A stretch of DNA of 64,000 nucleotides from Candidatus Competibacteraceae bacterium (GTDB lineage Bacteria > Pseudomonadota > Gammaproteobacteria > Competibacterales > Competibacteraceae), in the NCBI GenBank assembly GCA_016712625.1, contig JADJQQ010000018.1, positions 1 to 64,000 of the forward strand, written 5' to 3'. Positions 49,192 to 58,915 of the stretch are shown here, piece by piece. Positions within the stretch are counted from its first letter, which is position 1; every line of letters begins with the position of its first letter. The notes beneath the pieces are model-generated. The model saw only the letters and a list, made by a program, of their open reading frames with translations, ran no database searches and was not told the DNA's origin. A program made the position numbers and the translations under genes.

Positions 49192-50625
49192 ATGGCAACG
49201 ACCAGCCAGCCGACCAGCACCGGCGCGCGGATCGCGCTTCACCCCTGCTATTCCGAACAGGCGCACCGCCATTTCGCGCGACTGCATCTGGCGGTCGCGC
49301 CGGCTTGCAACATCCAATGCCATTACTGCAATCGCAAGTACGACTGTTCCAATGAATCCCGGCCCGGCGTGGTCTCGGAATTGCTGAATCCAGAACAGGC
49401 GGTGCAAAAAGCCTTGGCGGTGGGTGCGGCGATTCCGCATCTGGCGGTGGTCGGCGTGGCTGGCCCCGGCGATCCGCTGGCTAATCCCGACCGACTGTTC
49501 GCTACCTTTCGAGCACTGGCGGCCAAAGCGCCCGACTTGACCCTGTGCGTGTCCACCAACGGCTTGGCGCTGCCGAAACACGTTGACGAGTTAGTCAAAT
49601 ACCGCATTGGCCACGTCACTATTACCATCAACTGCGTGGACCCGGACATCGGCGCGCGGATCTATCCATGGATTTTCTGGAACCACCGGCGGATTCGGGG
49701 TCGCAAGGCGGCGGAAATTCTGATCGCCCAACAGCAGAAAGGTTTGGAAATGCTGGTCGAGCATGGAGTGCTGGTGAAAGTCAACTCAGTGCTGATACCG
49801 GGCGTTAACGCCGACCATTTACAGGAAGTCCACCGAGTCATTACCGCCAAGGGCGCTTTCCTGCACAACATCATGCCGCTGATCGCTCGCCCGGAACACG
49901 GGACCTACTTTGGCCTGACCGGTCAGCCGGAACCGACCGTCGAACAATTGCGAGCGCTGCAAGCTGCTTGCGCTATCCAGCGTGGCGCGACCGGCATGAT
50001 GAACCACTGCCAGCAGTGTCGCGCCGACGCCGTGGGGTTGATCGGCCAGGATCGCGGCGCGGAATTTTCCTTGGAAAAAGTCGCGGCCATGACAGTGGAT
50101 TGGCAGGCCGCCATGGCCAAGCGAGCGGCGGTGCGCACCGCCATCGAACGCCGGATCGCGCTGAACGCGCAAATCCATCACCTGAACCGACCCGCGCTGC
50201 TAGCCAACCAGGGGGCACGATCCCGCCAGCGCGAAACCCTTCGCATGGCGGTCGCCAGCAACGATGGCCGCACCATCGACGCCCACTTCGGTCACGCCCG
50301 CGAGTTCCTAATATTCGATGTTGCTCCCATGGGCGCGCGACTGGTGGAGCGACGGAACATCGACCGCTATTGCAGCGGACCGGTGACGTGCGGCGATGCC
50401 GCGCCCGCGCTGAGCAATGCGATTGCAGCGTTGCATGACTGCACCCTCTTACTGTGTGCCCGCATCGGTTTCGAGCCGTGGCGGGCATTGGAGGACGCCG
50501 CGATTTCGCCCAACAGCGAGCGCGCCGGCGAACCGATCATCGATGCGCTGCTGGCGGTATACGGCGAGTGGCGTAAGGATGTCCGGCATCCGGTTCAAAC
50601 CCCCGCAACCGGCCTGTGCGCGTGA
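49192..50625 (+). CDS. nifB: NifB, radical-SAM FeMo-cofactor precursor synthase
   Basis: NifB builds the 8Fe-9S-C core (NifB-co). The radical SAM motif is CNIQCHYCNRKYDCSNESRPGV near residue 43, followed by VGVAGPGDPLAN and NSVLIPGVN. Further conserved Cys lie in MNHCQQCRADAVG. The C-terminal ~110 residues form a NifX-like carrier domain (RMAVASNDGRTIDAHFGHAREFLIF). The start MATTSQ is preferred over an upstream ATG in the same frame because the sigma-54 promoter would lie only a few bases before that one. 477 residues. Confidence 0.97.
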   Translation: MATTSQPTSTGARIALHPCYSEQAHRHFARLHLAVAPACNIQCHYCNRKYDCSNESRPGVVSELLNPEQAVQKALAVGAAIPHLAVVGVAGPGDPLANPDRLFATFRALAAKAPDLTLCVSTNGLALPKHVDELVKYRIGHVTITINCVDPDIGARIYPWIFWNHRRIRGRKAAEILIAQQQKGLEMLVEHGVLVKVNSVLIPGVNADHLQEVHRVITAKGAFLHNIMPLIARPEHGTYFGLTGQPEPTVEQLRALQAACAIQRGATGMMNHCQQCRADAVGLIGQDRGAEFSLEKVAAMTVDWQAAMAKRAAVRTAIERRIALNAQIHHLNRPALLANQGARSRQRETLRMAVASNDGRTIDAHFGHAREFLIFDVAPMGARLVERRNIDRYCSGPVTCGDAAPALSNAIAALHDCTLLLCARIGFEPWRALEDAAISPNSERAGEPIIDALLAVYGEWRKDVRHPVQTPATGLCA

Positions 50626-50634
50626 GATCTGGCG

Positions 50635-50901
50635 ATGGCGTTTCGGATTGTCGCCCATTGCACGAATTGTTGGGCCTGCTTATCGCTGTGCCCCCAGCAG
50701 GCGATCCGCGCCGCTTCGCCACATTTTCAGATCAACGCCGACCGCTGCACCGAATGCGTTGGCGATTATGCTGACCCGCAGTGCGCCAGCATTTGCCCAG
50801 TCGAGGGGGCCATCATCGATGCAGCCGGCCAGCCCTTGAATCCGCCCGGCTCGCTGACTGGCCTATCGCCCGAATTCCCGACTCTTTCTTCCACTTCCTG
50901 A
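50635..50901 (+). CDS. fdxN: Nif-associated 2[4Fe-4S] ferredoxin
   Basis: The 88-residue protein has CTNCWACLSLCPQQAI and CTECVGDYADPQCASICPVEGAI. The second motif has the long loop between Cys 2 and 3 that is common in the ferredoxin behind nifB. It probably supplies electrons to NifB or nitrogenase. It starts 9 bases after nifB and is likely co-transcribed. Confidence 0.88.
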   Translation: MAFRIVAHCTNCWACLSLCPQQAIRAASPHFQINADRCTECVGDYADPQCASICPVEGAIIDAAGQPLNPPGSLTGLSPEFPTLSSTS

Positions 50902-50916
50902 CTGAGAGCGCCCTTC

Positions 50917-51201
50917 ATGGCTAGAGCAAAACTGACTTTTGCGGACGTCAACATCACCGCCACTGTTCCAGCGGGAACCCGCGTGATCGAAATTTCCGAC
51001 AAGATCAATTCCGGGATCGTTTATGGCTGCCGCGAGGGCGATTGTGGAACCTGCCTGATGAAGGTGGTCGATGGCATGGACAACCTGAGCCAACCATCGG
51101 TGCTGGAAGCGCGGATTCTCAAGGAGCACCTGGCCGCGCGCGACACGCGCTTGGCGTGCCAGGCCCAGGTATTGGGCGACGTGACCGTGCGTCCGGCCTG
51201 A
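50917..51201 (+). CDS. 2Fe-2S ferredoxin, nif-associated
   Basis: The 94-residue plant-type ferredoxin has YGCREGDCGTCLMKV for the first three cluster ligands and LACQAQV for the fourth. It lies 15 bases after fdxN, in the nifB operon. Similar small ferredoxins cluster with nif genes, where their partner is not firmly known. Confidence 0.88.
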   Translation: MARAKLTFADVNITATVPAGTRVIEISDKINSGIVYGCREGDCGTCLMKVVDGMDNLSQPSVLEARILKEHLAARDTRLACQAQVLGDVTVRPA

Positions 51202-51242
51202 CTGTTTATTACCGTCTTTTCATCCGCCGGGGAGATCTATTT

Positions 51243-51593
51243 ATGCCCTTAATCACTTTCTCGAATCCCGATCACCAGACCAAGACTGTCTACGCCACGG
51301 CGGGCAGCCATACCGAAACCCTGCTCAAACTCGCCAAGGCCAACAAGATTCCGATTAGCTTCGACTGCCAGGACGGCGAATGCGGCACCTGTTTGGTGAA
51401 GGTAAGCAGCCTGGATAAAAAAAAGCATCGGATGGGCGGGCCGCCGACCGAAAAGGAACGCAACCTGCTCAAGCAGTTAGGCAAGTTAACCGCCGAGGAA
51501 ATCAGCCAGATTTTGGTGGACGACATTCCGCCACCGTGGCGACTGGCCTGTCAGATGATCGTCCGCGATGAAGACATTCTGGTGGAATACTGA
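51243..51593 (+). CDS. Second 2Fe-2S ferredoxin, nif-associated
   Basis: The 116-residue protein has FDCQDGECGTCLVKV and RLACQMIV cluster ligands and an insert (KKKHRMGGPPTEKERNLLKQLGKLTAEEI) before the last Cys. The insert is a recognisable mark of FeSII/Shethna-like ferredoxins, which protect nitrogenase from oxygen in Azotobacter, but the match by eye is only suggestive. It has a good ribosome site (GGGGAG). Confidence 0.8.
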   Translation: MPLITFSNPDHQTKTVYATAGSHTETLLKLAKANKIPISFDCQDGECGTCLVKVSSLDKKKHRMGGPPTEKERNLLKQLGKLTAEEISQILVDDIPPPWRLACQMIVRDEDILVEY

Positions 51594-51605
51594 CGGATTC
51601 CACCC

Positions 51606-52205
51606 GTGTCGCCGCCTTCGCGCTGGTCAGCCGCGTCGCCCGTTTCACGCGGCGTCTTGCTGGAATCGTTCTATGATTGGCTGTTGAGTTGCAGCCAGGG
51701 TTTGGCCAACGACGCCACACTGGCGCGAATGTTGGTTTCGCAGTGGCTGCGCGAGGGTTCGCTGCCGGCCGGTTTGGGACTGTCGCCGGACATTTACGCC
51801 GCGCTGTTGGCCCGGCATTTTCCTGGAGCCGTTCTGCCGCCGATTCGCCGCCCGCCACCAATTTGGGACGCGCGGTTGCTGGAGGAGAAGGACGAACTGA
51901 TTGCCCTGCTGGATGATTACCGGGCGGGCCGGGATCGTTCAGAAGCGTGGATGAGCGTAATCGTTGCCACCGGTTGCATGGCCAACGATCATCTCTGGCA
52001 GGATTTGGGCCTGTGGTCGCGTCGGGATTTGAGCGAGTTGATGACCCGCAATTTCCCGACGCTGGCGGCCAAGAACGACCGCGACATGAAATGGAAGAAG
52101 TTTTTGTACAAGCAGCTTTGCGAGCGGGAAGGCGTTTATCTGTGCCGCGCCCCGTCCTGCGCGGTGTGTTGCGATTACTCCAAATGCTTCGGGCCGGAGG
52201 ATTAG
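51606..52205 (+). CDS. nifQ: NifQ, molybdenum carrier for FeMo-cofactor
   Basis: The 199-residue protein has the NifQ C-terminal cysteine cluster C-RAPSC-AVC-CDYSKC-FGPE and the preceding KWKKFLYKQLCEREG. It delivers molybdenum to NifEN/NifH. The start is GTG, 13 bases after the ferredoxin stop; ESFYDWLLSCSQG near residue 20 begins the conserved part. It is last in the nifB operon. Confidence 0.93.
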   Translation: MSPPSRWSAASPVSRGVLLESFYDWLLSCSQGLANDATLARMLVSQWLREGSLPAGLGLSPDIYAALLARHFPGAVLPPIRRPPPIWDARLLEEKDELIALLDDYRAGRDRSEAWMSVIVATGCMANDHLWQDLGLWSRRDLSELMTRNFPTLAAKNDRDMKWKKFLYKQLCEREGVYLCRAPSCAVCCDYSKCFGPED

Positions 52206-52212
52206 GCCAGTC

Positions 52213-52375
52213 TCAAACCATTTTTTCCCGAAAGCCCACGGATCGAACGTTCTGACTCCGATTAGTTGAAAATCCACCACATTTCCGAATTACCACCGTC
52301 AAGCCGTGAGTCCATGCCGTGGCAGCGATCAGCGCATCGCGCTCCAAACGAGGATCGGGCACATGCAGCCTAGCG
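52213..52375 (-). pseudogene. PIN-domain (VapC-like) toxin, 3' fragment
   Basis: HVPDPRLERDALIAATAWTHGLTVVIR is followed after a frame change by NVVDFQLIGVRTFDPWAF, the last third of a VapC-type ribonuclease. The N-terminal catalytic residues and the antitoxin are missing. It is trapped between nifQ and draT, tail to tail with nifQ. Confidence 0.7.
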
Positions 52376-52508
52376 CAAGGCCACCTTTGTTTGCTTGGGC
52401 GCGTAGGCGGTGAAACAACATTGCCGCTGGAGAGGCCAGTCTTTACTTTGGCAACTCCTGCTTGTTCGAAAGAAGCCTTCCAAAGAATCCCGGGCAATTC
52501 CAAATCAA

Positions 52509-53402
52509 TCACGCTAACCGCTCCACCTCGTAAATCCCGCCGATCACCACATATTCATCCTCGCCTTTCAGCATGCCAGGCAGCAACCGATTATAAAAAA
52601 ACAGCTTGGCCGTCGGCACCTGAACCCGCATCAGATGATCGCCGAACTCCTCGGCGCGCTCGCGGCGAGCGCTAAAGGAGCTGAGGTTGTTGAGCAGCAC
52701 CACCCAGCGGTGGCGGTCGAGCTTGACCAATACCTGATCGTCGCTGAAGCGGTTAAAGCCGCGATAAAGCATTAGATGAAGCGCGTCCGGCTGCCGCCGA
52801 TTCAGTTCGTACTGGCAATAGGTGTAGAGCAAATCCAATTGCGCTTCCAAGGCGTTGGTGTTGTACAGCCCCTGGCTGCACGCTATTAGGAACTGCTCGT
52901 AAGCCTCCTCGGCGCGGTCGTCGATCAAGACGCCGTGAAAGCGGGTCAGCAGGCCGAAGCGCGATTCCACCCACGCTTTCAATACCGCCCCTTCCCGGCT
53001 GTCGGGATCGAACGCCCAACCCCGCACCATCCGCAGGTAATCGGCCCGCCCGCGCAGCTTGAGTCGCCCGCGCGACGTGTCCGCTGGCGGGGTCGTCTCC
53101 ATCAATCCCGCCTCTTCCAGCGCCTCCAAGCGAAAATGCACGGTCAGGTAATCCATGAACCGCCGCGCCCGTTCAGTGGGGTCTGTTAACCGGTCCAACA
53201 GCGGAAATAGATCGGCGTGCAATTCCGCCACGCCATCAAGCAACAAAGGAGCAGGATGTCGCTGGAAGGTCAATCCGCCCAGAATCGCCGCCGGCAAGTT
53301 GCAGCGGTTGATCGGCAACCGGGCGTCACGGGGAAGGCGAAGCCCGCCAGCGGGCGCTTCAATGGAATTGTCGTCAACCTGACAAGCGGCCGCGTTTGTC
53401 AT
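52509..53402 (-). CDS. draT: DraT, NAD-dinitrogenase-reductase ADP-ribosyltransferase
   Basis: DraT attaches ADP-ribose to Arg102 of NifH and so stops nitrogenase on ammonium or darkness/energy shifts. Family blocks are NRCNLPAAILGGLTFQRHPAPLLLDGVAELHADLFPLLDRL, FMDYLTVHFRLEALEEAGL, GLYNTNALEAQLDLLYTYCQYELNRR, MLYRGFNRF and LLPGMLKGEDEYVVIGGIYEVERL. 297 residues, normal length. It is divergent from nifH, with its 5' codons overlapping a NifA site. The reversing enzyme DraG is not in the window. Confidence 0.95.
   Translation of the reverse strand: MTNAAACQVDDNSIEAPAGGLRLPRDARLPINRCNLPAAILGGLTFQRHPAPLLLDGVAELHADLFPLLDRLTDPTERARRFMDYLTVHFRLEALEEAGLMETTPPADTSRGRLKLRGRADYLRMVRGWAFDPDSREGAVLKAWVESRFGLLTRFHGVLIDDRAEEAYEQFLIACSQGLYNTNALEAQLDLLYTYCQYELNRRQPDALHLMLYRGFNRFSDDQVLVKLDRHRWVVLLNNLSSFSARRERAEEFGDHLMRVQVPTAKLFFYNRLLPGMLKGEDEYVVIGGIYEVERLA
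53369..53384. promoter_or_regulatory. NifA-binding site for nifH, inside the draT 5' end
   Basis: TGT-CGTCAACCTG-ACA is an exact TGT-N10-ACA with extra TTGTC/GACAA symmetry. It lies about 95 bases before the nifH -24 element, within codons 7-12 of draT. Confidence 0.8.
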
Positions 53403-53476
53403 CTATGCCACCGGCTCCCTTGGTTCTGTTTAAAAAAATTATTATATTAAACAAAGTCTTTTAGTGAATTCGCTCC

Positions 53477-53493
53477 TTGGCACGGCGCTTGAA
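53477..53493 (+). promoter_or_regulatory. Sigma-54 promoter of nifH
   Basis: TTGGCACGGCGCTTGAA has a perfect -24 (TTGGCACG), but the -12 reads TTGA instead of TTGC. It lies 71 bases before the nifH ATG. Best candidate for the nifHDK promoter despite the -12 change. Confidence 0.7.
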
Positions 53494-53548
53494 CCCTATC
53501 CGGCAAGCTTTACAAGATTCCCCGCAAGCACAGTTCACCTTTCGGTGA

Positions 53549-54457
<909 letters not shown>

Positions 54458-54495
54458 GCGCGCCCGCCGACCGAACCGATCCGAGGAGCAGAGCC

Positions 54496-55968
54496 ATGAG
54501 CATGAACCGCCAGGAAACCGAACAACTGATCCAGGAAGTGCTGGAAGTCTATCCGGAAGCCACCGGCAAACAGCGCGCCAAACACTTGATGGCCAATGAT
54601 CCCAGCCTGGAGAAATCCAACAAGTGCATCGTCGCCAACAAGAAGGCGCTGCCCGGCGTGATGACCGCGCGCGGCTGCGCTTACGCCGGGGCCAAGGGCG
54701 TGGTGTGGGGGCCGGTCAAGGACGTGCTGAACATCTCCCACGGCCCGGTCGGCTGCGGCCAGTTCTCCCGCGCCGGCCGCCGCAACTACGTGACCGGCCA
54801 CAGCGGGGTCAACATCTTCAACGACATCAATTTCACTTCCGACTTTCAGGAAAAGGACGTGGTGTTCGGCGGCGACAAGAAGCTCGCCAAATTGATCACC
54901 GAACTCGACGGCCTGTTTCCGCTGGCCAAGGGCGTCACCATTCAGTCGGAATGCCCGATCGGCCTGATCGGCGACGACATCGAGGCGGTGGCCAAGAAAT
55001 CGGCCAAGGACATCGGCAAGGTGGTGGTGCCGGTGCGCTGCGAGGGTTTCCGGGGCGTGTCGCAATCGCTCGGTCACCACGTCGCCAACGACTCGTTGCG
55101 CGATTGGGTGCTGCACGAGCGCGACGACGACCAAAGCTTCCAGTCCACGCCCTACGATGTAGCCATTACCGGCGATTACAACATCGGCGGCGATGCCTGG
55201 AGCACGCGGATTCTGCTGGAGCAAATGGGCCTGCGGGTGATCGCGCAGTGGTCGGGCGATGGCTCGATCCCGGAAATGCAGACCACCCGCCACGCCAAGC
55301 TCAACTTGCTGCACTGCTACCGTTCAATGAATTACATCAGCCGACACATGGAGGAGAAATACGGGATTCCGTGGCTGGAATACAACTTCTTCGGGCCGAC
55401 CAAAATCGCTGAAAGCTTGCGCCAGATCGCCGCGTTTTTCGACGACGCGATCAAGGAAAACGCCGAGCGGGTGATCGCCGAGCACCAGCCGACCATGGAT
55501 GCGATCATCGCCAAGTACCGGCCGCGGCTGGAAGGCAAGCGGGTGCTGCTGTTTGTCGGCGGCCTGCGGCCGCGCCACATCATCGGCGCGTATGAAGACC
55601 TCGGCATGGAGGTGATTGGCGCGGGCTACGAGTTCGCCCACAACGACGACTACGACCGCACCTTCAAGGAATTGCAAGACGGCGCGCTGATCTACGACGA
55701 CGCCACCAGCTTCGAGCTGGAATCCTTCGTCGAGCGGCTCAAACCCGATCTGATCGGCTCCGGCATCAAGGAAAAGTACGTGTTTCACAAGATGGGCATT
55801 CCGTTCCGGCAGATGCATTCCTGGGATTATTCCGGTCCCTATCACGGCTACGACGGTTTCGCCATCTTCGCCCGCGATATGGACATGACCATCAACAATC
55901 CGTGCTGGCAAAAGCTGAAGGCCCCATGGCAACGCACCAAGGCCGATGCACTGCCCGCCGCCGCCTGA
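54496..55968 (+). CDS. nifD: NifD, nitrogenase MoFe protein alpha chain
   Basis: The 490-residue protein has P-cluster ligands Cys61 (ARGCAYAG), Cys87 (GPVGCGQF) and Cys153 ([11 protein letters not shown]). FeMo-co ligands are Cys274 ([10 protein letters not shown]) and His441 ([14 protein letters not shown]). The length fits group I Mo-nitrogenases. The start MSMNRQE is chosen because GAGGAG lies just before it and the frame upstream belongs to a shadow of nifH. 38 bases after nifH. Confidence 0.99.
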   Translation: MSMNRQETEQLIQEVLEVYPEATGKQRAKHLMANDPSLEKSNKCIVANKKALPGVMTARGCAYAGAKGVVWGPVKDVLNISHGPVGCGQFSRAGRRNYVTGHSGVNIFNDINFTSDFQEKDVVFGGDKKLAKLITELDGLFPLAKGVTIQSECPIGLIGDDIEAVAKKSAKDIGKVVVPVRCEGFRGVSQSLGHHVANDSLRDWVLHERDDDQSFQSTPYDVAITGDYNIGGDAWSTRILLEQMGLRVIAQWSGDGSIPEMQTTRHAKLNLLHCYRSMNYISRHMEEKYGIPWLEYNFFGPTKIAESLRQIAAFFDDAIKENAERVIAEHQPTMDAIIAKYRPRLEGKRVLLFVGGLRPRHIIGAYEDLGMEVIGAGYEFAHNDDYDRTFKELQDGALIYDDATSFELESFVERLKPDLIGSGIKEKYVFHKMGIPFRQMHSWDYSGPYHGYDGFAIFARDMDMTINNPCWQKLKAPWQRTKADALPAAA

Positions 55969-55989
55969 GCGGCTTCCAGGAGACTCGTC

Positions 55990-57552
55990 ATGCAAAACGC
56001 CGACGCCATCAAGCCCGGTTATCCACTGTTCACCGGCGAAGACTATCAAGCCACTTTCGAGCGCAAGCACGTCTTCGAGGAAGCGCCCAGCAAGGACAAG
56101 CTGGAGGAAGTATTCTGCTGGACGACCACCGAGGAGTACAAAACGCTCAACTTCCAGCGCGAGGCGCTGACCATCAATCCGGCCAAAGCCTGTCAGCCGC
56201 TGGGCGCGGTGCTGTGCGCGCTGGGCTTCTACAAGACCCTGCCCTACGTCCACGGCTCGCAAGGCTGCGTCGCCTATTTCCGCACCTACTTCAACCGCCA
56301 TTTCCGCGAGCCGATCGCCACCGTGTCCGATTCAATGACCGAGGACGCGGCGGTGTTCGGCGGTCAGAAGAACATGTTCGAGGGCCTGCAAAACGCCCTC
56401 AAGCTGTATCAGCCGGAAATGATGGCGGTGTCCACCACCTGCATGGCGGAAGTGATCGGCGACGACTTGAACGCCTTCATCACCAACGCCCGCAAGGACG
56501 GCCGGGTGCCAATGGATTTTCCAATTCCCTTCGCCCACACCCCCAGCTTCGTTGGCAGCCACACCACCGGCTGGGACAACATGGAAGAAGGCGTGCTGCG
56601 CTATTTCACCCTCAACGAGATGGAGGGCAAGACGGTCGGCGGCAACCGCAAGCTCAACATCGTCACCGGTTTTGAAACCTATCTCGGCAACTTCCGCGTC
56701 ATCAAGCGGATGTTGAAGGAAATGGGCGTCGAATACGCCTTTCTGTCCGATCCCGAGGAGGTGCTCGACACCCCGGCCGATGGCGAATTCCGCATGTACG
56801 CCGGCGGCACTCGGATCGAGGAAATCAAGGACGCGCCCAACGCCATCGACACCCTGTTGCTGCAACCTTGGACCTTACCCAAGACCAAGAAATACGTGCA
56901 AGAAACCTGGAAGCACACCGCCGGCAACAACATACCGATGGGCCTAGGCGGCACCGACGAGTTCTTGATGAAGGTGTCGGAACTGACCGGCCAGCCGATT
57001 CCCGACTCGCTGACCCAGGAACGCGGCCGGTTGCTGGATATGATGACCGACTCGCATTCCTGGCTGCACGGCAAACGGTTTTCGCTGTTCGGCGATCCTG
57101 ATTTCGTGACCGGAATGTGCCAGTTCCTGCTGGAGCTGGGGGCCGAGCCGCTGCATGTGGTTTGCCACAACGGTAACAAGCGCTGGGCCAAGGACCTCAC
57201 CCAGCGGCTCAAGGATTCGCCCTACGGCCAGAGCGCCGAGGTACATCTCGGCAAGGATCTGTGGCACCTGCGCTCGCTGGTGTTCGCCGACAAACCGGAT
57301 TTTCTGATCGGCAACTCCTATGGCAAGTTCATCCAGCGCGACACCCTGCACAAGGGCAAGGCATTCGAGGTGCCGTTGATCCGTTTCGGCTTCCCGCTGT
57401 TCGACCGCCACCACCTGCACCGCGACACCACCCTGGGCTATGAGGGCGCGATGCACATCCTCAAGACCCTGGTGAACGCGGTGATGGAGCGCCTGGACGA
57501 GGAGACCATGCACATGGGCGAAACCGATTTCGCCTTCGATCTGATCCGCTGA
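55990..57552 (+). CDS. nifK: NifK, nitrogenase MoFe protein beta chain
   Basis: The 520-residue protein has P-cluster ligands Cys68 (PAKACQPLG), Cys93 (GSQGCVAYF) and Cys151 (STTCMAEVIGDD). The N-terminal extension before the first ligand (about 65 residues) is of the type that wraps the alpha subunit in Azotobacter-like MoFe proteins. 21 bases after nifD, with CAGGAG as ribosome site. Confidence 0.99.
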   Translation: MQNADAIKPGYPLFTGEDYQATFERKHVFEEAPSKDKLEEVFCWTTTEEYKTLNFQREALTINPAKACQPLGAVLCALGFYKTLPYVHGSQGCVAYFRTYFNRHFREPIATVSDSMTEDAAVFGGQKNMFEGLQNALKLYQPEMMAVSTTCMAEVIGDDLNAFITNARKDGRVPMDFPIPFAHTPSFVGSHTTGWDNMEEGVLRYFTLNEMEGKTVGGNRKLNIVTGFETYLGNFRVIKRMLKEMGVEYAFLSDPEEVLDTPADGEFRMYAGGTRIEEIKDAPNAIDTLLLQPWTLPKTKKYVQETWKHTAGNNIPMGLGGTDEFLMKVSELTGQPIPDSLTQERGRLLDMMTDSHSWLHGKRFSLFGDPDFVTGMCQFLLELGAEPLHVVCHNGNKRWAKDLTQRLKDSPYGQSAEVHLGKDLWHLRSLVFADKPDFLIGNSYGKFIQRDTLHKGKAFEVPLIRFGFPLFDRHHLHRDTTLGYEGAMHILKTLVNAVMERLDEETMHMGETDFAFDLIR

Positions 57553-57608
57553 CGGACCACGGCCGGGCCGGGTTTTCCGCTCGCTCGGCCTCACCGGAGA
57601 ATTCGACC

Positions 57609-57821
57609 ATGCCCAACGTCATGCTGCGCCACAACGCGGCCGGCCAGCTGGTGTTCTATGTGACCAAGCGCGATCACGAGGAAACCGTGACCGCCCTGGA
57701 GCTTAACGGCCCCGGCGCGTGGGGCGGTGAAATGCAACTGGCCGATGGGTCGCGGTTTTATCTCGAACCGTTCGACCGACCGCCAAAACTGCCAATGACT
57801 GTACGAGTGAAACGCCTATGA
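57609..57821 (+). CDS. nifT: NifT/FixU family protein
   Basis: The 70-residue protein starts MPNVMLRHNAAGQLVFYVTKRDHEE and contains WGGEMQLADGSRFYLEPF, the conserved core of NifT/FixU. Its function is not known; it always follows nifK in this type of cluster. The stop overlaps the next gene by four bases. Confidence 0.93.
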   Translation: MPNVMLRHNAAGQLVFYVTKRDHEETVTALELNGPGAWGGEMQLADGSRFYLEPFDRPPKLPMTVRVKRL

Positions 57822-58276
57822 ACCTCGCAATCGCACCACTGCAACCTCAACCTTACCAATCCGGCGACCTGCCGGAGTCGATCCGGGTCGCGTTCTGTTC
57901 GGACAGCGGCGAACGCCTGGACGGTCATTTCGGCAGTTGCCGCCAATTTTTGATTTATCAGATCTCCGCCCGCGAGGCGCGGTTGATTGAGCTGCGCGAA
58001 GCGCCGGCCCCGCTCGGCCCGCTCAAGGGAGAGCAAAACATCATGCGCCGGGTCACGCTCATCAGCGACTGCCATCTGCTGTACGTGCTATCCATCGGCG
58101 GTCCCGCGGCGGCGCGCGTGATCAATCGCGGCGTCTATCTGCTCAAGCCCCAACAAGGCGGCTCGCTTCCAGCGCAACTGGATGCATTGCGGCAGATGTT
58201 GGAACAAGGGCCGCCGCCGTGGTTGGCCCGCATCATCGCCACACCGGCCACCGCCGAATGCCAAGCCAGCGATTGA
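57818..58276 (+). CDS. nifY: NifY/NafY-NifX family cofactor carrier
   Basis: This 152-residue dinitrogenase-cofactor-binding-domain protein reads IRVAFCSDSGERLDGHFGSCRQFLIYQISAREARLIELRE with the HFG motif and later VLSIGGPAAARVINRGVYLLKP. Position after nifT argues for NifY, which holds apo-MoFe protein ready for FeMo-co, while the true nifX follows nifN. The N-terminal 22 residues are not conserved. Confidence 0.88.
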   Translation: MNLAIAPLQPQPYQSGDLPESIRVAFCSDSGERLDGHFGSCRQFLIYQISAREARLIELREAPAPLGPLKGEQNIMRRVTLISDCHLLYVLSIGGPAAARVINRGVYLLKPQQGGSLPAQLDALRQMLEQGPPPWLARIIATPATAECQASD

Positions 58277-58300
58277 CTCGATAGCGAGGAGATAACCGTC

Positions 58301-58825
58301 ATGGCCAAGATTGGTTTGTTTTACGCCACCGACACCGGCAACACCCGCAAGGTCGCCAAGTTGATCAAGAAGCAATTCGATGAAGGCGAGGTCGATCTGT
58401 TCAACGTCAAGGGCGCCAGGGCGGAAAATCTGGCCGCCTACGACGCCCTGATCTTCGGCACCCCGACTCTGGGCGACGGCGAGTTGCCGGAACCTTTAAC
58501 CGAGTTTCTGCCGATCCTGGAAAGCGTGGATTTGAGCGGCAAGACCGTCGCGCTGTTCGGCCTGGGCGATCAGATCGGCTACCCTGACGAGTTCGTCGAT
58601 GCCTTGGGCATCCTCTACAAAAAGCTCAGGAAGTTGAACGCGCGCCTGATCGGCGGCTGGCCGGCGGAAGGATACGAATTTAGTAAATCCAAGGCGCTGC
58701 GCGAGAGCGAATTCGTCGGCTTGGTGCTCGACCAAGACAATCAGGCGGATTTGACCGAGGAGCGGCTGGAGGAATGGTTGGCGCAAGTCAGACCCGAATT
58801 GTTGGGCGAGACAGTAACGAATTGA
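58301..58825 (+). CDS. nifF: NifF, nitrogenase flavodoxin
   Basis: The 174-residue flavodoxin reads IGLFYATDTGNTRKVAKLIKKQF (FMN phosphate loop) and FGTPTLGDGELPEPLTEFL (W/Y loop region), then LFGLGDQIGYPDEFVDALGIL. The long-chain type with loop insertion is usual for NifF. It carries low-potential electrons to NifH and could be reduced via Rnf. It starts 24 bases after nifY. Confidence 0.95.
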   Translation: MAKIGLFYATDTGNTRKVAKLIKKQFDEGEVDLFNVKGARAENLAAYDALIFGTPTLGDGELPEPLTEFLPILESVDLSGKTVALFGLGDQIGYPDEFVDALGILYKKLRKLNARLIGGWPAEGYEFSKSKALRESEFVGLVLDQDNQADLTEERLEEWLAQVRPELLGETVTN

Positions 58826-58915
58826 CGAGCCGTTCCCGTCACCTCGTTCCCCGTATCGACCCGCTGCCCTGATCCCGCGTCGCCACCCGACGCGGACGTT
58901 GCCGAGGAACCCGCG

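Noticed and set aside
53420..53455. TGTTTAA...TTAAACA inverted repeat as a NifA site for nifH
   Set aside because: TGT and ACA are separated by 21 bases, not 10; the exact site at 53,369 is better placed.
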